The notes: a model not told the origin generated them from the letters alone. DNA of 64,000 bases from F22 sp963668535 (GCA_963668535.1 OY764867.1:2604001-2668000); one strand, 5' to 3'; numbered from the stretch's first letter, positions 1-10,300 are shown. Translations and numbers: made by a program.

Positions 1-106
1 AATAATGATTAATTGTCAAAGTATGGCAGTCTCGAAAGAGAATTTAGTCATATTTTTTTGTCTTACTATATATTTGGTGATTTTAGTGTTAAACTAGATT
101 GTTGTA

Positions 107-129
107 AAAGAGTAATATAATTACTCTTT
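107..129. repeat. 10-bp perfect inverted repeat, AT-rich
   Basis: AAAGAGTAAT and ATTACTCTTT flank a 3-nt spacer. The repeat sits in a gene-free AT-rich stretch (1-685). No T-run follows on either strand, so terminator function is doubtful. It may be the tail of a transcription unit left of the window, or an operator. No ORF above about 20 codons with a sensible start is seen in 1-480. Confidence 0.4.
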
Positions 130-326
130 AATATATACTTCCTAAATGATAGGACTAGAGTGTTGTGTTGTTTTGAGTGTCATTACAAGGTCAAAATATA
201 GCAAATATATGTATGAATGTATTTTGTTTGTACTGTGATGTTGTTATTGTGTGATTTTTTTTAATGCTCTGTATCAGGTGTCTTTTCGCAGTCTATGAAA
301 ATGCGTACTTTTTGTCAAATCCATTT

Positions 327-358
327 CTTGGACACTTTCTTCAATTTTCTTATTTTTG
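327..358 (+). promoter_or_regulatory. Bacteroidota-type promoter, no ORF downstream
   Basis: CTTG at 327-330 and TATTTTTG at 351-358 are separated by 20 bp. This fits the Bacteroidota consensus TTTG, about 19-20 bp, TAnnTTTG. Transcription would begin near 363. The only feature before the AAA ATPase gene is a strong hairpin at 491-527, so the promoter may drive a short non-coding transcript. Confidence 0.45.
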
Positions 359-362
359 CCCT

Positions 363-540
363 TCCTTTAATATGCAATGCGTATAGAGTGTGTTTTATAA
401 ATCATGTAGTCTATTTCTTGAAAAAAACAAGTATATAAAAAGTTAATATTAAAGGTTAGGTTTCTATAGGTAGCCCATACTTATAGAGATGAAACAGCGT
501 TCAGGAATCCACCGCGAACGCTGTTTCTATTTTAATATTT
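363..540 (+). ncRNA. candidate small RNA, about 175 nt
   Basis: The interval runs from a plausible promoter start (near 363) to the end of an intrinsic terminator-like hairpin (491-527 plus U-rich tail). The only ORF inside is 18 codons (489-545) and lies within the hairpin itself, so coding is unlikely. No known RNA family was recognised. Both boundaries are inferred from the promoter and terminator only. Confidence 0.3.
491..532 (+). terminator. intrinsic terminator-like hairpin
   Basis: Arms GAAACAGCGTTC (491-502) and GAACGCTGTTTC (516-527) pair perfectly over 12 bp around a 13-nt loop. A short U-rich tail (TATTTT) follows. No protein gene precedes it on the plus strand within the window. 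Confidence 0.6.
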
Positions 541-621
541 TATAATAAGGGGTGTGTCATTTAAAAGTTTAGATGGGGAGATATATTTATTTTATTTATG
601 TAGCTATTGCTCAAAAATAAG

Positions 622-629
622 TATATTTG
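622..629 (+). promoter_or_regulatory. -7 box upstream of the AAA ATPase gene
   Basis: TATATTTG matches TAnnTTTG exactly. It lies 56 bp before the start codon at 686, giving a leader of roughly 50 nt. No clear -33 TTTG is found at the expected distance, so strength is uncertain. Confidence 0.4.
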
Positions 630-685
630 TAGAGAGCACATTAGAAATGTAGCCGAAGTAAACATAAATTCTATATATTCGCTAT

Positions 686-1969
686 ATGACAACATTAGAA
701 ATAAGAAACATCGGTCCCATTAAGCACGCTAAGTTTACACTTAATCATGTGAATGTTTTTATTGGGCCACAGAGTAGTGGAAAGAGTACGATTGCTAAGA
801 TTGTGAGCTTTTGTTCATGGCTAGAGAAAAATTATTTTTTGTGCATACATGATATAAAAGGACAGTATGTCAATTCAAGCGATGTCTTGCTGCGTACTTA
901 TCACAATATGACTAAAGAATATTTTTCTGAAGATTCATATATCTTGTATGAGAGTGATTCTTGTACATTGTCATTTGGTTATCCAGAGGGATCGGATCAA
1001 TTTACGCATACATTTACTCGCAAAGATACTGTTGCAGAACAAAATGAATGTACCTTATTTCAAAACAGACAAATTTGTTATATCCCAGCAGAGAGGAATT
1101 TTCTTGCTGCCATCAAAACAGAACGGTATACGGATACGCCAAATAGTATTACGGAGTTCATCGAGAAATGGTATACTGCTAAAGAAGAATATGTTGATTC
1201 TGATTTGGATATGCCTTCTGTACATGCTAAATATTATTATGACGCTGAGGCTAACCAAGACAGAATTAAGGTCGATGGCGTGAATATCCAGTTGGCTAGT
1301 GGTTCGTCGGGGTTGCAATCCATTGTGCCACTGCTGGTCTTAGTCGATTACTATTCCTCTATTATTTATGAGAAAGAACGTTCAATATCTCCTCAGTTAA
1401 AACGCTCATTTAAGCAGGGAGTACTTCATCGGGCTCCGGCTGAGATGCAACAGGAGTTATTGGCTTTTATTGATGATCTAAATAGTATTCCAACAACAAA
1501 GGATAGTCTGATTCAAGCATTTTGGGAAAAGCTCTCTCAAGTATTAGGGATAGATGTCACGTATCATTTCACTCGGTTCATTATAGAAGAACCCGAACAG
1601 AACTTATTCCCCAAAACACAGAAGGAACTTATAGTGCAACTCTTGAAAAAATTTCAGAATGGAGGTTATCCACATGATATGATTCTTACGACTCACAGTC
1701 CATATATCCTATTTGCCATTAATAATTGTATGTTTGGTGGATTAGTGAGGGATAAACTAAATGAAGAAGATAAGGCACTCTTGGATCACCAATTGACCTA
1801 TATTCATCCACAACGTGTATCTGTTTATTCTGTGGATAATGGGACGATTACTTTAGTTCAAGGTTGTGATGGATTGATAGATGAAAATTTCCTAGGTCAA
1901 GCTATGCAAGATATTATGGATGAATTTGATATTATGTTGAATTACTATGAACCAGAAAGAGATGCCTAA
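686..1969 (+). CDS. AAA family ATPase, SMC/OLD-like (AAA_15 type)
   Basis: A 427-residue ABC-class ATPase of the OLD/AAA_15 kind. Walker A is GPQSSGKST (residues 27-35). A YIPAERN segment lies near 132-138, and an ABC-signature-like SGSSGLQS occurs near residue 205. The Walker B region is IIEEPEQNLFP (299-309), and the switch histidine lies in TTHSPY (335-340). The middle third is divergent and probably forms the short coiled arm. There is no TOPRIM or other nuclease domain, so any nuclease must be supplied in trans. The next gene overlaps the last 23 bp, which indicates translational coupling. In known phage-defence systems such ATPases pair with a small effector (Septu, Gabija and some retron systems); a defence role here is inference. 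The -7 box at 622-629 probably drives both genes. Confidence 0.85.
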   Translation: MTTLEIRNIGPIKHAKFTLNHVNVFIGPQSSGKSTIAKIVSFCSWLEKNYFLCIHDIKGQYVNSSDVLLRTYHNMTKEYFSEDSYILYESDSCTLSFGYPEGSDQFTHTFTRKDTVAEQNECTLFQNRQICYIPAERNFLAAIKTERYTDTPNSITEFIEKWYTAKEEYVDSDLDMPSVHAKYYYDAEANQDRIKVDGVNIQLASGSSGLQSIVPLLVLVDYYSSIIYEKERSISPQLKRSFKQGVLHRAPAEMQQELLAFIDDLNSIPTTKDSLIQAFWEKLSQVLGIDVTYHFTRFIIEEPEQNLFPKTQKELIVQLLKKFQNGGYPHDMILTTHSPYILFAINNCMFGGLVRDKLNEEDKALLDHQLTYIHPQRVSVYSVDNGTITLVQGCDGLIDENFLGQAMQDIMDEFDIMLNYYEPERDA

Positions 1970-2552
1970 TCCATTTGAATCTGTCCACACGTATGACACA
2001 GACTTGTATATTGTGGACTATACAGAGCAGACTCGAGAGGATAAAAGAAATCATCGTGGTGTGGAGCTTCATACACAGCAACCAGATGATATCAGTGGGT
2101 TGCATATCTCTAATCCTAATAAGATTGTCTTTCATGTGGTGAATATTGAAGAAGCTAACAATATCGATTTCTTTACCAACCAATATGGCGAAACTATTTC
2201 TCAATGTGAGTGTGTAGGATTGGCAGATAAGTCGGATGTCAATAAGAGGGTTTGGTCTATTGCAGTTGAACTAAAATATCCTCATTCGAAAAAAGGAATC
2301 AATCGTAATAAAGGTAAAGCCAAGCATCAAGTGTTGTCTACTTTGGAATTTTTATTCGATGCTGGTTTGCTTTCTAAAGAAAATGTCAACTATCTTATTG
2401 TGTCTATTCCACGATTTCCACGTTCAGTATTTGGAGGATTTCATATTAGCCCTCATGATAAACTAGATTTAAGGCGTATGAATGCTTTTATTAAGGCGAC
2501 AAACGTGGTCTATATAGAGGACCAAGAGCGCTTGAGATTTCATGAAAAGTAG
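1947..2552 (+). CDS. putative PD-(D/E)XK-like nuclease partner of the ATPase
   Basis: A 201-residue protein that I do not recognise as a named family. Residues 84-136 read like a restriction-endonuclease-like core: a hydrophobic strand with an acidic residue (CECVGL, E88), a strand ending in an E-x-K motif (IAVELKY, E108 and K110), then a basic helix with a conserved-looking glutamine (KHQVLSTLEF, Q128). This acidic, ExK, Q-helix order is typical of PD-(D/E)XK nucleases, but assignment by eye is tentative. The start at 1947 lies inside the ATPase gene; an in-frame ATG at 1962 would still overlap its stop codon. Overlap with an OLD-like ATPase suggests a two-component module in which this protein is the effector. 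An alternative is a non-catalytic regulatory partner. Confidence 0.5.
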   Translation: MNQKEMPNPFESVHTYDTDLYIVDYTEQTREDKRNHRGVELHTQQPDDISGLHISNPNKIVFHVVNIEEANNIDFFTNQYGETISQCECVGLADKSDVNKRVWSIAVELKYPHSKKGINRNKGKAKHQVLSTLEFLFDAGLLSKENVNYLIVSIPRFPRSVFGGFHISPHDKLDLRRMNAFIKATNVVYIEDQERLRFHEK

Positions 2553-2582
2553 CTGTACATTTTGATTATATACTTGAAACGA

Positions 2583-2613
2583 GAGCGGACATCTTTTGTC
2601 AAGATGCCCGCTC
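2583..2613. terminator. hairpin between convergent genes
   Basis: GAGCGGACATCTT (2583-2595) pairs with AAGATGCCCGCTC (2601-2613) with one mismatch around a 5-nt loop. It lies between the end of the plus-strand pair (2552) and the end of the minus-strand GH32 gene (2641). It could serve both directions. No long T-run adjoins it, so it is weaker than a classical intrinsic terminator. Confidence 0.5.
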
Positions 2614-2640
2614 GATGTATTAGAGTCTAATTATTTATTG

Positions 2641-4206
2641 TTATTCAGTATAACGGTTGATATCGTTTACTTGTACTTCTCCATCGCTACAATATATTCC
2701 CCAGCCATTGTGTTGAAGATTGTACACTCTATTTGTAAAAGCATATTTGCCATTTAAGTATACAACACATACAGAATTTTCGTGTACAAAAGTTACGGTA
2801 TATTTCCCGTCTGTAGATTGGTCAAATCCATTCCAGTTTTCGGTAATATTATCTATTGTCTCACTGCCGTCGGTTGCTGTTGTGACTTTTTGTAAACGGA
2901 ACGTTTGCCAACGAGCTTCAATAGCGAGTCGATAACGCACATTACTATCGGATGCATCTCGTAGGTACAAACCAAAGACTGCTTCGCTTGATGTTGGAGC
3001 TTGTACGTTAAAACTAATTTTGTCGATGTTTCCTAAGCGATTGAAGTGTACCGATGAGCCAGCTGGTATTGTGTAGCCCGTAGATAGGTTTCCACTAACT
3101 TCTCCTTCGCTGGAATTCTCAATAATGTCTGTAGGTGAACTAATACGCGTATCGATTGCTTCTGGTATTCTGCAACCAAGGCTGCCATCCGCATTTTGCA
3201 CTAATTGGTGAGCTACTAAATTACCAGCCCAATCTTGTGTCTCTTCAGTAATTTCACCAGCACGACTTGCACACCACCCATATAAAAAACGGTGTGTGCC
3301 ATCACTTGTGGTTTTACCTGCATAAAAAGATGTACCATCCAACTTACCTTCGTGGGGTGGGTAGTGATCTTCATTTCTAGTCATTAGTTCGGATAAAGTA
3401 GGGGCATAGTAGTATTGTACTTGACGAGTGACATCTTTGTCTGAATAAATCATATACCAATAATTACCCATTTGGAAAACGTCTGGGCACTCATAAAAAC
3501 GATCGTTCCAATTGTTATTTAAAAATGGGGTAGTGAGTGTCCATGTTACTAGGTCGGTTGAAACAAATTGCGCAATTAATGGATCACCGTTGTGGTACGT
3601 ACTCAACACCATGTGGTATGTATTATCTTCATTACTATAAAAAACATGTGGGTCACGAAAATCATTGCTACTATATCCTTCAGGAGCATCCAGTCGAAAA
3701 GCACGATTTTTGATCCATGTGTTTCCATTGTTGGAAGTGGCCAATAGTATAGCTTCTTTGGCTTGATCGGATGTCGCATTATCTTTATGCCCTGTATAGA
3801 AGGTATAATAGATACCGTCTTTGACGATTGTACAACCTGTACCAATGGCAGGGTCTTGTTCTGTAAGTGTGCCACATGATATAATCTCTCCTTCACTTTG
3901 ATAATGTGCCGCATCAATTGCACGTACGCTATGTATTGGGTGATATGTATCACTACCATCTCGCCAATCCATTAGAAATAGTATGCGTTGCACTTTGTTT
4001 TGTGGGTCATAAAAAGGCATTGGGTCACCTACGTACCCTACAGCAGGGCGATAGTATAGGCTATAACTGTTGGGCTCAACTGCAGAAATGGCTTTTGTGT
4101 TTTCTTGCCACGTATTTGTATCTTGAATCTTGTGATCACCATTCCCGCAACCGACCATAGATGTAGTCAGTAGTGCGAGTATTTGTATGAGTTTTATATT
4201 TTTCAT
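2641..4206 (-). CDS. GH32-family fructan hydrolase, surface lipoprotein
   Basis: Hydrolyses a fructose-containing polymer (levan or inulin) or oligosaccharide. Numbering is from an upstream in-frame ATG at 4215. The signal peptide ends at a lipobox-like MVGC (Cys23), so the protein is probably a lipoprotein. Three GH32 landmarks are seen: the nucleophile block, here GDPMPFYD (Asp64) rather than the usual WMNDPNG; FRDP near 184-187 (transition-state stabiliser); and YEC near 241 (acid/base Glu). The C-terminal third, from about residue 370, is a beta-sandwich of the type common in Bacteroidota GH32 enzymes. I prefer ATG 4206 because it starts the signal peptide MKNIKLIQ and leaves 9 bp after the upstream stop codon. 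It is the last gene of the SusC/D operon. Family is confident; levan versus inulin and endo versus exo action cannot be told. Confidence 0.82.
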   Translation of the reverse strand: MKNIKLIQILALLTTSMVGCGNGDHKIQDTNTWQENTKAISAVEPNSYSLYYRPAVGYVGDPMPFYDPQNKVQRILFLMDWRDGSDTYHPIHSVRAIDAAHYQSEGEIISCGTLTEQDPAIGTGCTIVKDGIYYTFYTGHKDNATSDQAKEAILLATSNNGNTWIKNRAFRLDAPEGYSSNDFRDPHVFYSNEDNTYHMVLSTYHNGDPLIAQFVSTDLVTWTLTTPFLNNNWNDRFYECPDVFQMGNYWYMIYSDKDVTRQVQYYYAPTLSELMTRNEDHYPPHEGKLDGTSFYAGKTTSDGTHRFLYGWCASRAGEITEETQDWAGNLVAHQLVQNADGSLGCRIPEAIDTRISSPTDIIENSSEGEVSGNLSTGYTIPAGSSVHFNRLGNIDKISFNVQAPTSSEAVFGLYLRDASDSNVRYRLAIEARWQTFRLQKVTTATDGSETIDNITENWNGFDQSTDGKYTVTFVHENSVCVVYLNGKYAFTNRVYNLQHNGWGIYCSDGEVQVNDINRYTE

Positions 4207-4215
4207 ATGTATCAT

Positions 4216-5592
4216 TTATTGGTTAAGGTATTGAATTGCATTTTTGGTAAGTGTGTAAATGTTACTATGGTATTGATCTGTATCCGACATATTTGGGCAC
4301 CACCAATCGTATGCACCAGAACTGATAGTAATAACTTTTCCAGAACCGTTGTTGAATGCAAATTCAGCCATAACAACTGCCCCATCTCCACCGTGTGCGA
4401 GAGGAATACCACCCGTTTTTGTTTCCCACATGTCAATATTGTCATAGCCTCCCCAGTCAGAACCAATATGCCATTGGTATGTACTATTAGTTACTCCATA
4501 GCCTGTGTCAAAGGTGTACATCTTATTTCCATCTAGTGGAATATTGTGAAATACATCATGGTATTTTTGATTTTCGTAAGCTTGAAAATCCCAAGGACCT
4601 GTAACGATTTCTGGTTGATCTTCGGCTCCTCCCCAACCATTGTTAGGGCGTTGACCATTTAGGGTAATTCCTAGATCAGAAAGTAAACATACTGCATAAC
4701 GTGTCAGTAGGAGATTACCTCCATCTTGGTAAAAACTTTGCAGTTGACTCATTACTTGTTGCAAATCATCTGGATAAACTACATTTGAATCATTAAACCA
4801 ATCAATATGCCAATGATACCATATCGTATTGTATTTCTTGAAACTTACATTACCAGCAACAACATCAGACATGGAGAGATATTCTGCTGCTGATATATTT
4901 TGCATAAACCATTGAGCTGCTGCTTTTTCTTCTGGATTTGTAAGCTCGTCAATAGTAGGAGCATTCCCTAAAAATGCAGGAATCTTCATATTGGCAGGAA
5001 TCACTGTAACTGTATACGTTACATCGGCTGATCTATATACAACTTGGTAATTTACGGGATGAGTAAAATCCTGCGACAAACCACTAAGTGGTGTTACATT
5101 TGCACCTTCGGAGATGGTGATAACTGGTGTCAAATTGGTGATGTCATATTCAAGAGGGACATATACAGTTATAGTATGAAATCTATTATCAATAGCTCCT
5201 TCATATTTGTCAATTTTAAAGCTTAAAATACTTGCATTATCCAGTTCAATATGTACTGTGTATTTACGAAACACATCGCCGTTTTTGATGGTAAATGTTA
5301 CTGGCAACTTGAAATTAATGGATTGTCCTTGGAGCATAGTACATGTAGCTCCTGGACTTAACACAGCCTGAGGAACTAGTGCATCTACATTGGTGTCGGC
5401 AGGCATATGTACAGTTATTATTTCGTTGATCTGATCTATTTCTCCATCAATATTTCCAATAGAAAAGGAGGTGATGCTAGCATCTTTATCTAGTGATAAT
5501 GATGAATTATTACTGCTACTACTACAAGATGTAGCGCTAGCAATAAAACATAATAAACAGCATATGTTGAATATTTGAAATATCTTTTTCAT
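4216..5592 (-). CDS. DUF4960 surface lipoprotein, probable glycan-binding protein
   Basis: A lipoprotein with signal MKKIFQIF and lipobox-like SATSC. Two beta-sandwich repeats of about 75 residues follow, each beginning with a S-F-x-I pattern (ITSFSIG and ILSFKID); they resemble the DUF5018-like modules of Bacteroidota surface proteins. The remainder, about 270 residues rich in Trp and Tyr, resembles DUF4960, a domain found in fructan utilisation loci. The ORF is open further upstream, but ATG at 5592 is preferred because it gives a clean lipoprotein signal and lies 4 bp after the SusD stop codon. By position (third after SusC and SusD) it probably acts as a surface glycan-binding protein feeding the transporter. 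Binding specificity is inference. Confidence 0.7.
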   Translation of the reverse strand: MKKIFQIFNICCLLCFIASATSCSSSSNNSSLSLDKDASITSFSIGNIDGEIDQINEIITVHMPADTNVDALVPQAVLSPGATCTMLQGQSINFKLPVTFTIKNGDVFRKYTVHIELDNASILSFKIDKYEGAIDNRFHTITVYVPLEYDITNLTPVITISEGANVTPLSGLSQDFTHPVNYQVVYRSADVTYTVTVIPANMKIPAFLGNAPTIDELTNPEEKAAAQWFMQNISAAEYLSMSDVVAGNVSFKKYNTIWYHWHIDWFNDSNVVYPDDLQQVMSQLQSFYQDGGNLLLTRYAVCLLSDLGITLNGQRPNNGWGGAEDQPEIVTGPWDFQAYENQKYHDVFHNIPLDGNKMYTFDTGYGVTNSTYQWHIGSDWGGYDNIDMWETKTGGIPLAHGGDGAVVMAEFAFNNGSGKVITISSGAYDWWCPNMSDTDQYHSNIYTLTKNAIQYLNQ

Positions 5593-5596
5593 GGTC

Positions 5597-7291
5597 TTAG
5601 TTGTTTGATGTCCATCCATAATTTTGAGTATAGTGACCTGCACTAGCGGCTATCTGTGAATAAGGAATCGGTAGATATTCGTTTTTGTTTTTTGTAAATA
5701 AAGCTTCGCTATAATACGTACGTTTACTTTCTTCACTTCTATAAAATGCATTGATTACTTGATCAGCAATTCCCCAGCGTACTAAGTCAAAAAAACGACA
5801 ATTTTCCATTCCAAATTCGAGTCTACGTTCCCAACGTAGCGCTTTACGAGCATAATCCTCTGTCCAACTTATTTTATTGGCGTCGTACAGAGATATATCT
5901 AAATTTGGTGCATAATTTATAAGCTCTCTATTAGAATTGATTGCTCGACTACGCACTTCATTGATATATGTCAGAGCTTCGTCAGAACGGTGTAATTCAA
6001 TCAAAGCTTCTGCACGCATCAATAATACGTCTGCATATCGCAACACAATATAATTCATTGAATTTGCCCAAAAATCGTTGACTTGTACACGATAGGGACT
6101 ATCTGGATCAACATTTTCTTTCAAGGATGAATATACTCCATAATAATCCTTGTTGCGACTCCAACTGTCATCGAATATATAGTTGCTGTTATATTTGTAT
6201 GGATAACCAGGAATAGCTACTGTATGGTATAGACGTGGATCCGCCGTATCAGTATTAGGATCATAATCTTCATCATTATAATTGTCAAATTCAGGTAATC
6301 CATGTAGTGTTTTAAAGGAATTTACAAGGTTTTGACTTGGCTTTCTAAAATCTTGTCCACCGAGTTGCAAAGGCACTGAAAGCATTGTGCCAAAATTGAC
6401 ATTACCAAACTGTGTGCCATCGTCAATTGAATATTGTATAGCCCATAAGGATTCTTTCCCATTTTCAAATTCTGGATTAGCACGAAAATTATGACTATAA
6501 TCGTTCTCTAGTCCGTATTGTCCATCTGTAATTACAGCATTGGTATAGGTCAAAACCTTATTAAGGTCATCTTGGTCGATACTTATTACATTATACTGCT
6601 CATCTTGTCGGTATGCTTTATATAGGTATGTTTTTGCCAAATATGCAGCAGCAGCGGCACGAGTAGGGCGCCCTTTATCTGTTTGTGATACAGGTAGGTT
6701 ATCGTATGCGTATTGAAAATCATCGGCTATTAGCTGCCATTCCTCGTCATTGGTGTATGTTGTATTCGATAAAGTTGCATAATCATCTTGTGGAATGGTT
6801 TCATCTACCATCACGATATTATGGAACAATTGTTTGAGAAGAAAGTGTGCATGTCCACGCAAGAAGCGCATTTCTGCAATGCGCTCATTTCGGTTGGCGG
6901 CATTTTCATCGACTTTATCTAATACTGTAAGTGCCGTATTAGCACGTGTAATGCATATGTATAAACGTCGCCATATATCGTTAATATTCCATTGATCTGA
7001 ACGCACACCCTGACTGATTTCTAATACATGAAAGACATCACCGTCTGCTGGTCCAGCTCCTCCTTTGTAACAATCGTCAGAACGCACTTCATAGTTCCCC
7101 AATGTAAAAGATGCATTCATGTCAGCTCCCGTTACCCAGATTGCATAAGCGGAAATCACAAGAGGATCAGCATACTCCGTAGATGTTGCTTCATCACCTA
7201 CTAAAACCCCTTGGGGAGTCTTGTCTAGCATATCACTGCATGCACTAAATAGCAGTACCACTAGTAGTAAAGATAGTATATTGGTTTTCAT
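5597..7291 (-). CDS. SusD/RagB family outer-membrane nutrient-binding lipoprotein
   Basis: A 564-residue SusD-like lipoprotein with a short signal and lipobox FSAC. An early motif MLDKTPQG is typical of RagB/SusD proteins. The helical TPR-like scaffold shows in segments such as LRGHAHFLLKQLFHNI and AAAAYLAKTYLYKAY. The C-terminus carries the usual RWERRLEFGMENCRFFDLVR and ends in IPYSQ plus an aromatic tail. SusD caps the SusC barrel and hands over oligosaccharides. It lies 12 bp after SusC, in the same operon as the DUF4960 and GH32 genes, which points to a fructan as substrate. Confidence 0.93.
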   Translation of the reverse strand: MKTNILSLLLVVLLFSACSDMLDKTPQGVLVGDEATSTEYADPLVISAYAIWVTGADMNASFTLGNYEVRSDDCYKGGAGPADGDVFHVLEISQGVRSDQWNINDIWRRLYICITRANTALTVLDKVDENAANRNERIAEMRFLRGHAHFLLKQLFHNIVMVDETIPQDDYATLSNTTYTNDEEWQLIADDFQYAYDNLPVSQTDKGRPTRAAAAAYLAKTYLYKAYRQDEQYNVISIDQDDLNKVLTYTNAVITDGQYGLENDYSHNFRANPEFENGKESLWAIQYSIDDGTQFGNVNFGTMLSVPLQLGGQDFRKPSQNLVNSFKTLHGLPEFDNYNDEDYDPNTDTADPRLYHTVAIPGYPYKYNSNYIFDDSWSRNKDYYGVYSSLKENVDPDSPYRVQVNDFWANSMNYIVLRYADVLLMRAEALIELHRSDEALTYINEVRSRAINSNRELINYAPNLDISLYDANKISWTEDYARKALRWERRLEFGMENCRFFDLVRWGIADQVINAFYRSEESKRTYYSEALFTKNKNEYLPIPYSQIAASAGHYTQNYGWTSNN

Positions 7292-7303
7292 TTTGTATCA
7301 ATA

Positions 7304-10300
7304 TTAAAATTCGATATTAAGTCCTACGGTAAAATTTCGAGGGATTGGGTATCCATATGTAGGGTTCTCTGGATCTTCTCCGCTGAAATTATTAGATTTA
7401 AATGTCAGTAGATTTTGTCCACTTACATATAGACGTAATTTTTGTACTTTCATTTTATTAATCCAATCGCTAGGAAAATTATACCCAAGTTGTGCCTGAC
7501 GCAGTTTCAAATAGGATCCATCCTCAACATAGTAACTAGATAAGCGTGACTCACTGTTTCGATCGGAAGTTGTTAATGCAGGAATCTTAGAATGTGTATT
7601 TTCAGCACTCCATGCATTCAGCACTCGACTTCCTTTATTGAGATAAGCTACATTAGTCACACTCCAGAAATCCGTTTGTCTTTTGATATCATACATCATT
7701 ACATCCACATCGTAGCTACCCTGCCAGAACAAAGATACATCAAAGTTTTTATATGTTGCGTGGATATTTACTCCGTAGTTGAAGGCAGGGGTTGGGTCAT
7801 AAATCCATGTCTGATCGTTTTCATCAATTATATTATTGCCATCCAAGTCACGATAGCGTAGACGTCCTACATCTGCTCCTTCTTGAGTGGCATGATTAAG
7901 GACCTCCTCCTCGTTCTGGAAGATTCCATCGCATACATAACCAGCTTGTGAATAGATGGCATGACCTATGACACTTTTTACGCCATTCCCTCCAAATGTG
8001 CCGTTAGCGGCAACCGTTTCTGGGATATCTACTACCTCATTTTTATAGGTTGATATATTTGCATTGACGTCAATTTTTAGTTTGCTAGCAAAGGTTTTTC
8101 TGTACCCGATACTGAATTCATATCCTGTATTTTTCATCGAGCCAGCATTGACATATTTTCCCGCTCCTTCTCCTTGTGCTGCAATTCCTTCAAAAAGAAC
8201 TAGAATATCTTTTGTTCTCTTATTAAAATATTCCAATGAACCATATACACTTTGGTTGAGCAAGGTGAAATCTAGACCAATATTTGTTTGGGTTGTAGTT
8301 TCCCATTTTAGATCATCATTCCCCAATTGTACACGTTGAAATCCAGATGGAAGAATACCTCCTCCATTACTTCCTGTAATATCATAAGATGTACCATTAG
8401 TTCCTGCAGAATAGCCAGCATCAGTTCCATAATTTGCTTTATATACAGTATATCGTGCCAAGTTACTGATTGACTGATTACCCGTTTGTCCCCAAGAGAC
8501 ACGAAGCTTTATATCATCAATATAAGCTTTAGTTGATGCCATAAAATCTTCATTGCTAATTCTCCAACCAAGTGAAAAAGCAGGGAAGGTTGCATACTGA
8601 TTGTTTTTACCAAAGCGAGACGATCCATCTCTACGTATAGTACATGCAGCAAGATATTTGTCCCCGTAGCTATAATTGAGCTTGCCAAAAAGAGAGACTA
8701 ATGCATAACTACTCGCAATTCCAGATGTTGTTGATTGGCCTACGCCAGCATCTGGCCACATATAGTCAGGATTTAATAAACTAAAATCTTCTTGATGTAA
8801 CCCCATGTCTGTACTTTCCTCATTATTGACTTCTACACCAAGCATTGCTTCCCCTCGATGCTTCTCGATTTCTAAATTGTAGGTTGCTACTGCATTCCAC
8901 ATCCACTTAGTCCAATGCTCTTGGCGCATATCAATAGCCGCTAGGCTAGATGATTTGTATCCTGTTGTATAGGGTAGAGTAAAGTTACGTTGATTTTTAT
9001 TAGAATAATCTAAGCCAAAATTAGATCGAATATTTAGTCCTTTGTAAAGTTTTAGATTGACAAAAGCATTTCCAAAGAATCTCCAATAGGTGTATTCATT
9101 GTCTTTGTTGTATTCTACAACTCTTGCAACATTCTGACGGTCAGGATAATTCCCAACTGGGCCTCCCCATCCACCAGATTCAGTGTGTACTGGTATCATA
9201 GTGGGCATATCCAGTGCATCGCTGATAATATTGCCTGGGGCACTTATTTCTTTAGTACGGCTCAATGTGAAATTTTGCCCTATTGTTAGGCAGTCTTCAA
9301 TGAGCTTATAATTACTGTTTATACGTGTGGATAGTCGTTGGAAATCAGTATCTTTGATAATCCCTTCGTTTCCATAATACCCAAGAGAGAAAAAATAATT
9401 TCCTTTATTCGTACCATTACTTACAGATAGATTGTATTGCTGTATTGTGCCGTGCCGTGTTATTTCGTCCAACCAGTCAGTATCTGAAGCACGCATGGTG
9501 TTGGTCTCGTCAATATATTGTGGATAGCTAATATTTTCTAGGTGTGGTTGATTTTGACTATTATATCCCCATTGATATTGAATGCCTAGACCGTTGCTAT
9601 TAGGATTGAGTCCATCGTTTACATATGCTTGCCACATGGCAGTCGCATATTCTTGTGTGTTCATCATGTCTACCTTAGATTGGTATGATGATGTTGTTAA
9701 AGAAGCGTCGAAATTGACTTTTATTTTGCCCTCTTTACCTTTTTTTGTCGTGATGATAATTACACCATTTGCAGCTCTAGAGCCGTATATTGAAGCCGAT
9801 GCTGCATCTTTCAAAACCTGAATAGACTCAATGTCGTTGCTGTTGAGCTCCTGCATTCCTGACGTAGTAGGCATACCATCTATAATATATAGTGGATCGT
9901 TGTCATTGAGTGTGCCAATACCACGGATGCGCACAGTTGAAGCTCCGCTAGGACTACCATCTGCTGAAATGTTGATACCTGGCAAGCGACCTTGTAATGC
10001 TTTAATGGCATTGTTTTCTCCCGAGTTCTCTACATCACTCATGTTGACAACAGAAACAGCGCCTGTCAGATCGGCTTTTCTTTGAGTCGAATAACCTGTA
10101 ACAACCACTTCATTTAATAGTTTACTGTTCTCTTGCAAAGTGATGACCATATTACTTTGTGCATTTGTGATTACAGTTAGATAACCAATATATGTAATCT
10201 TAATTTTCGCATTTTGAGACACAGTCAATGTAAATTGGCCATTGAAATCAGTTATAGTACCATTGCTAGTACCATTTTCCATAATTGTAGCTCCAATAAC

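Noticed and set aside
489..545. 18-codon ORF starting in the hairpin at 491
   Set aside because: It is wholly contained in the terminator stem-loop and has no hydrophobic or other recognisable feature.
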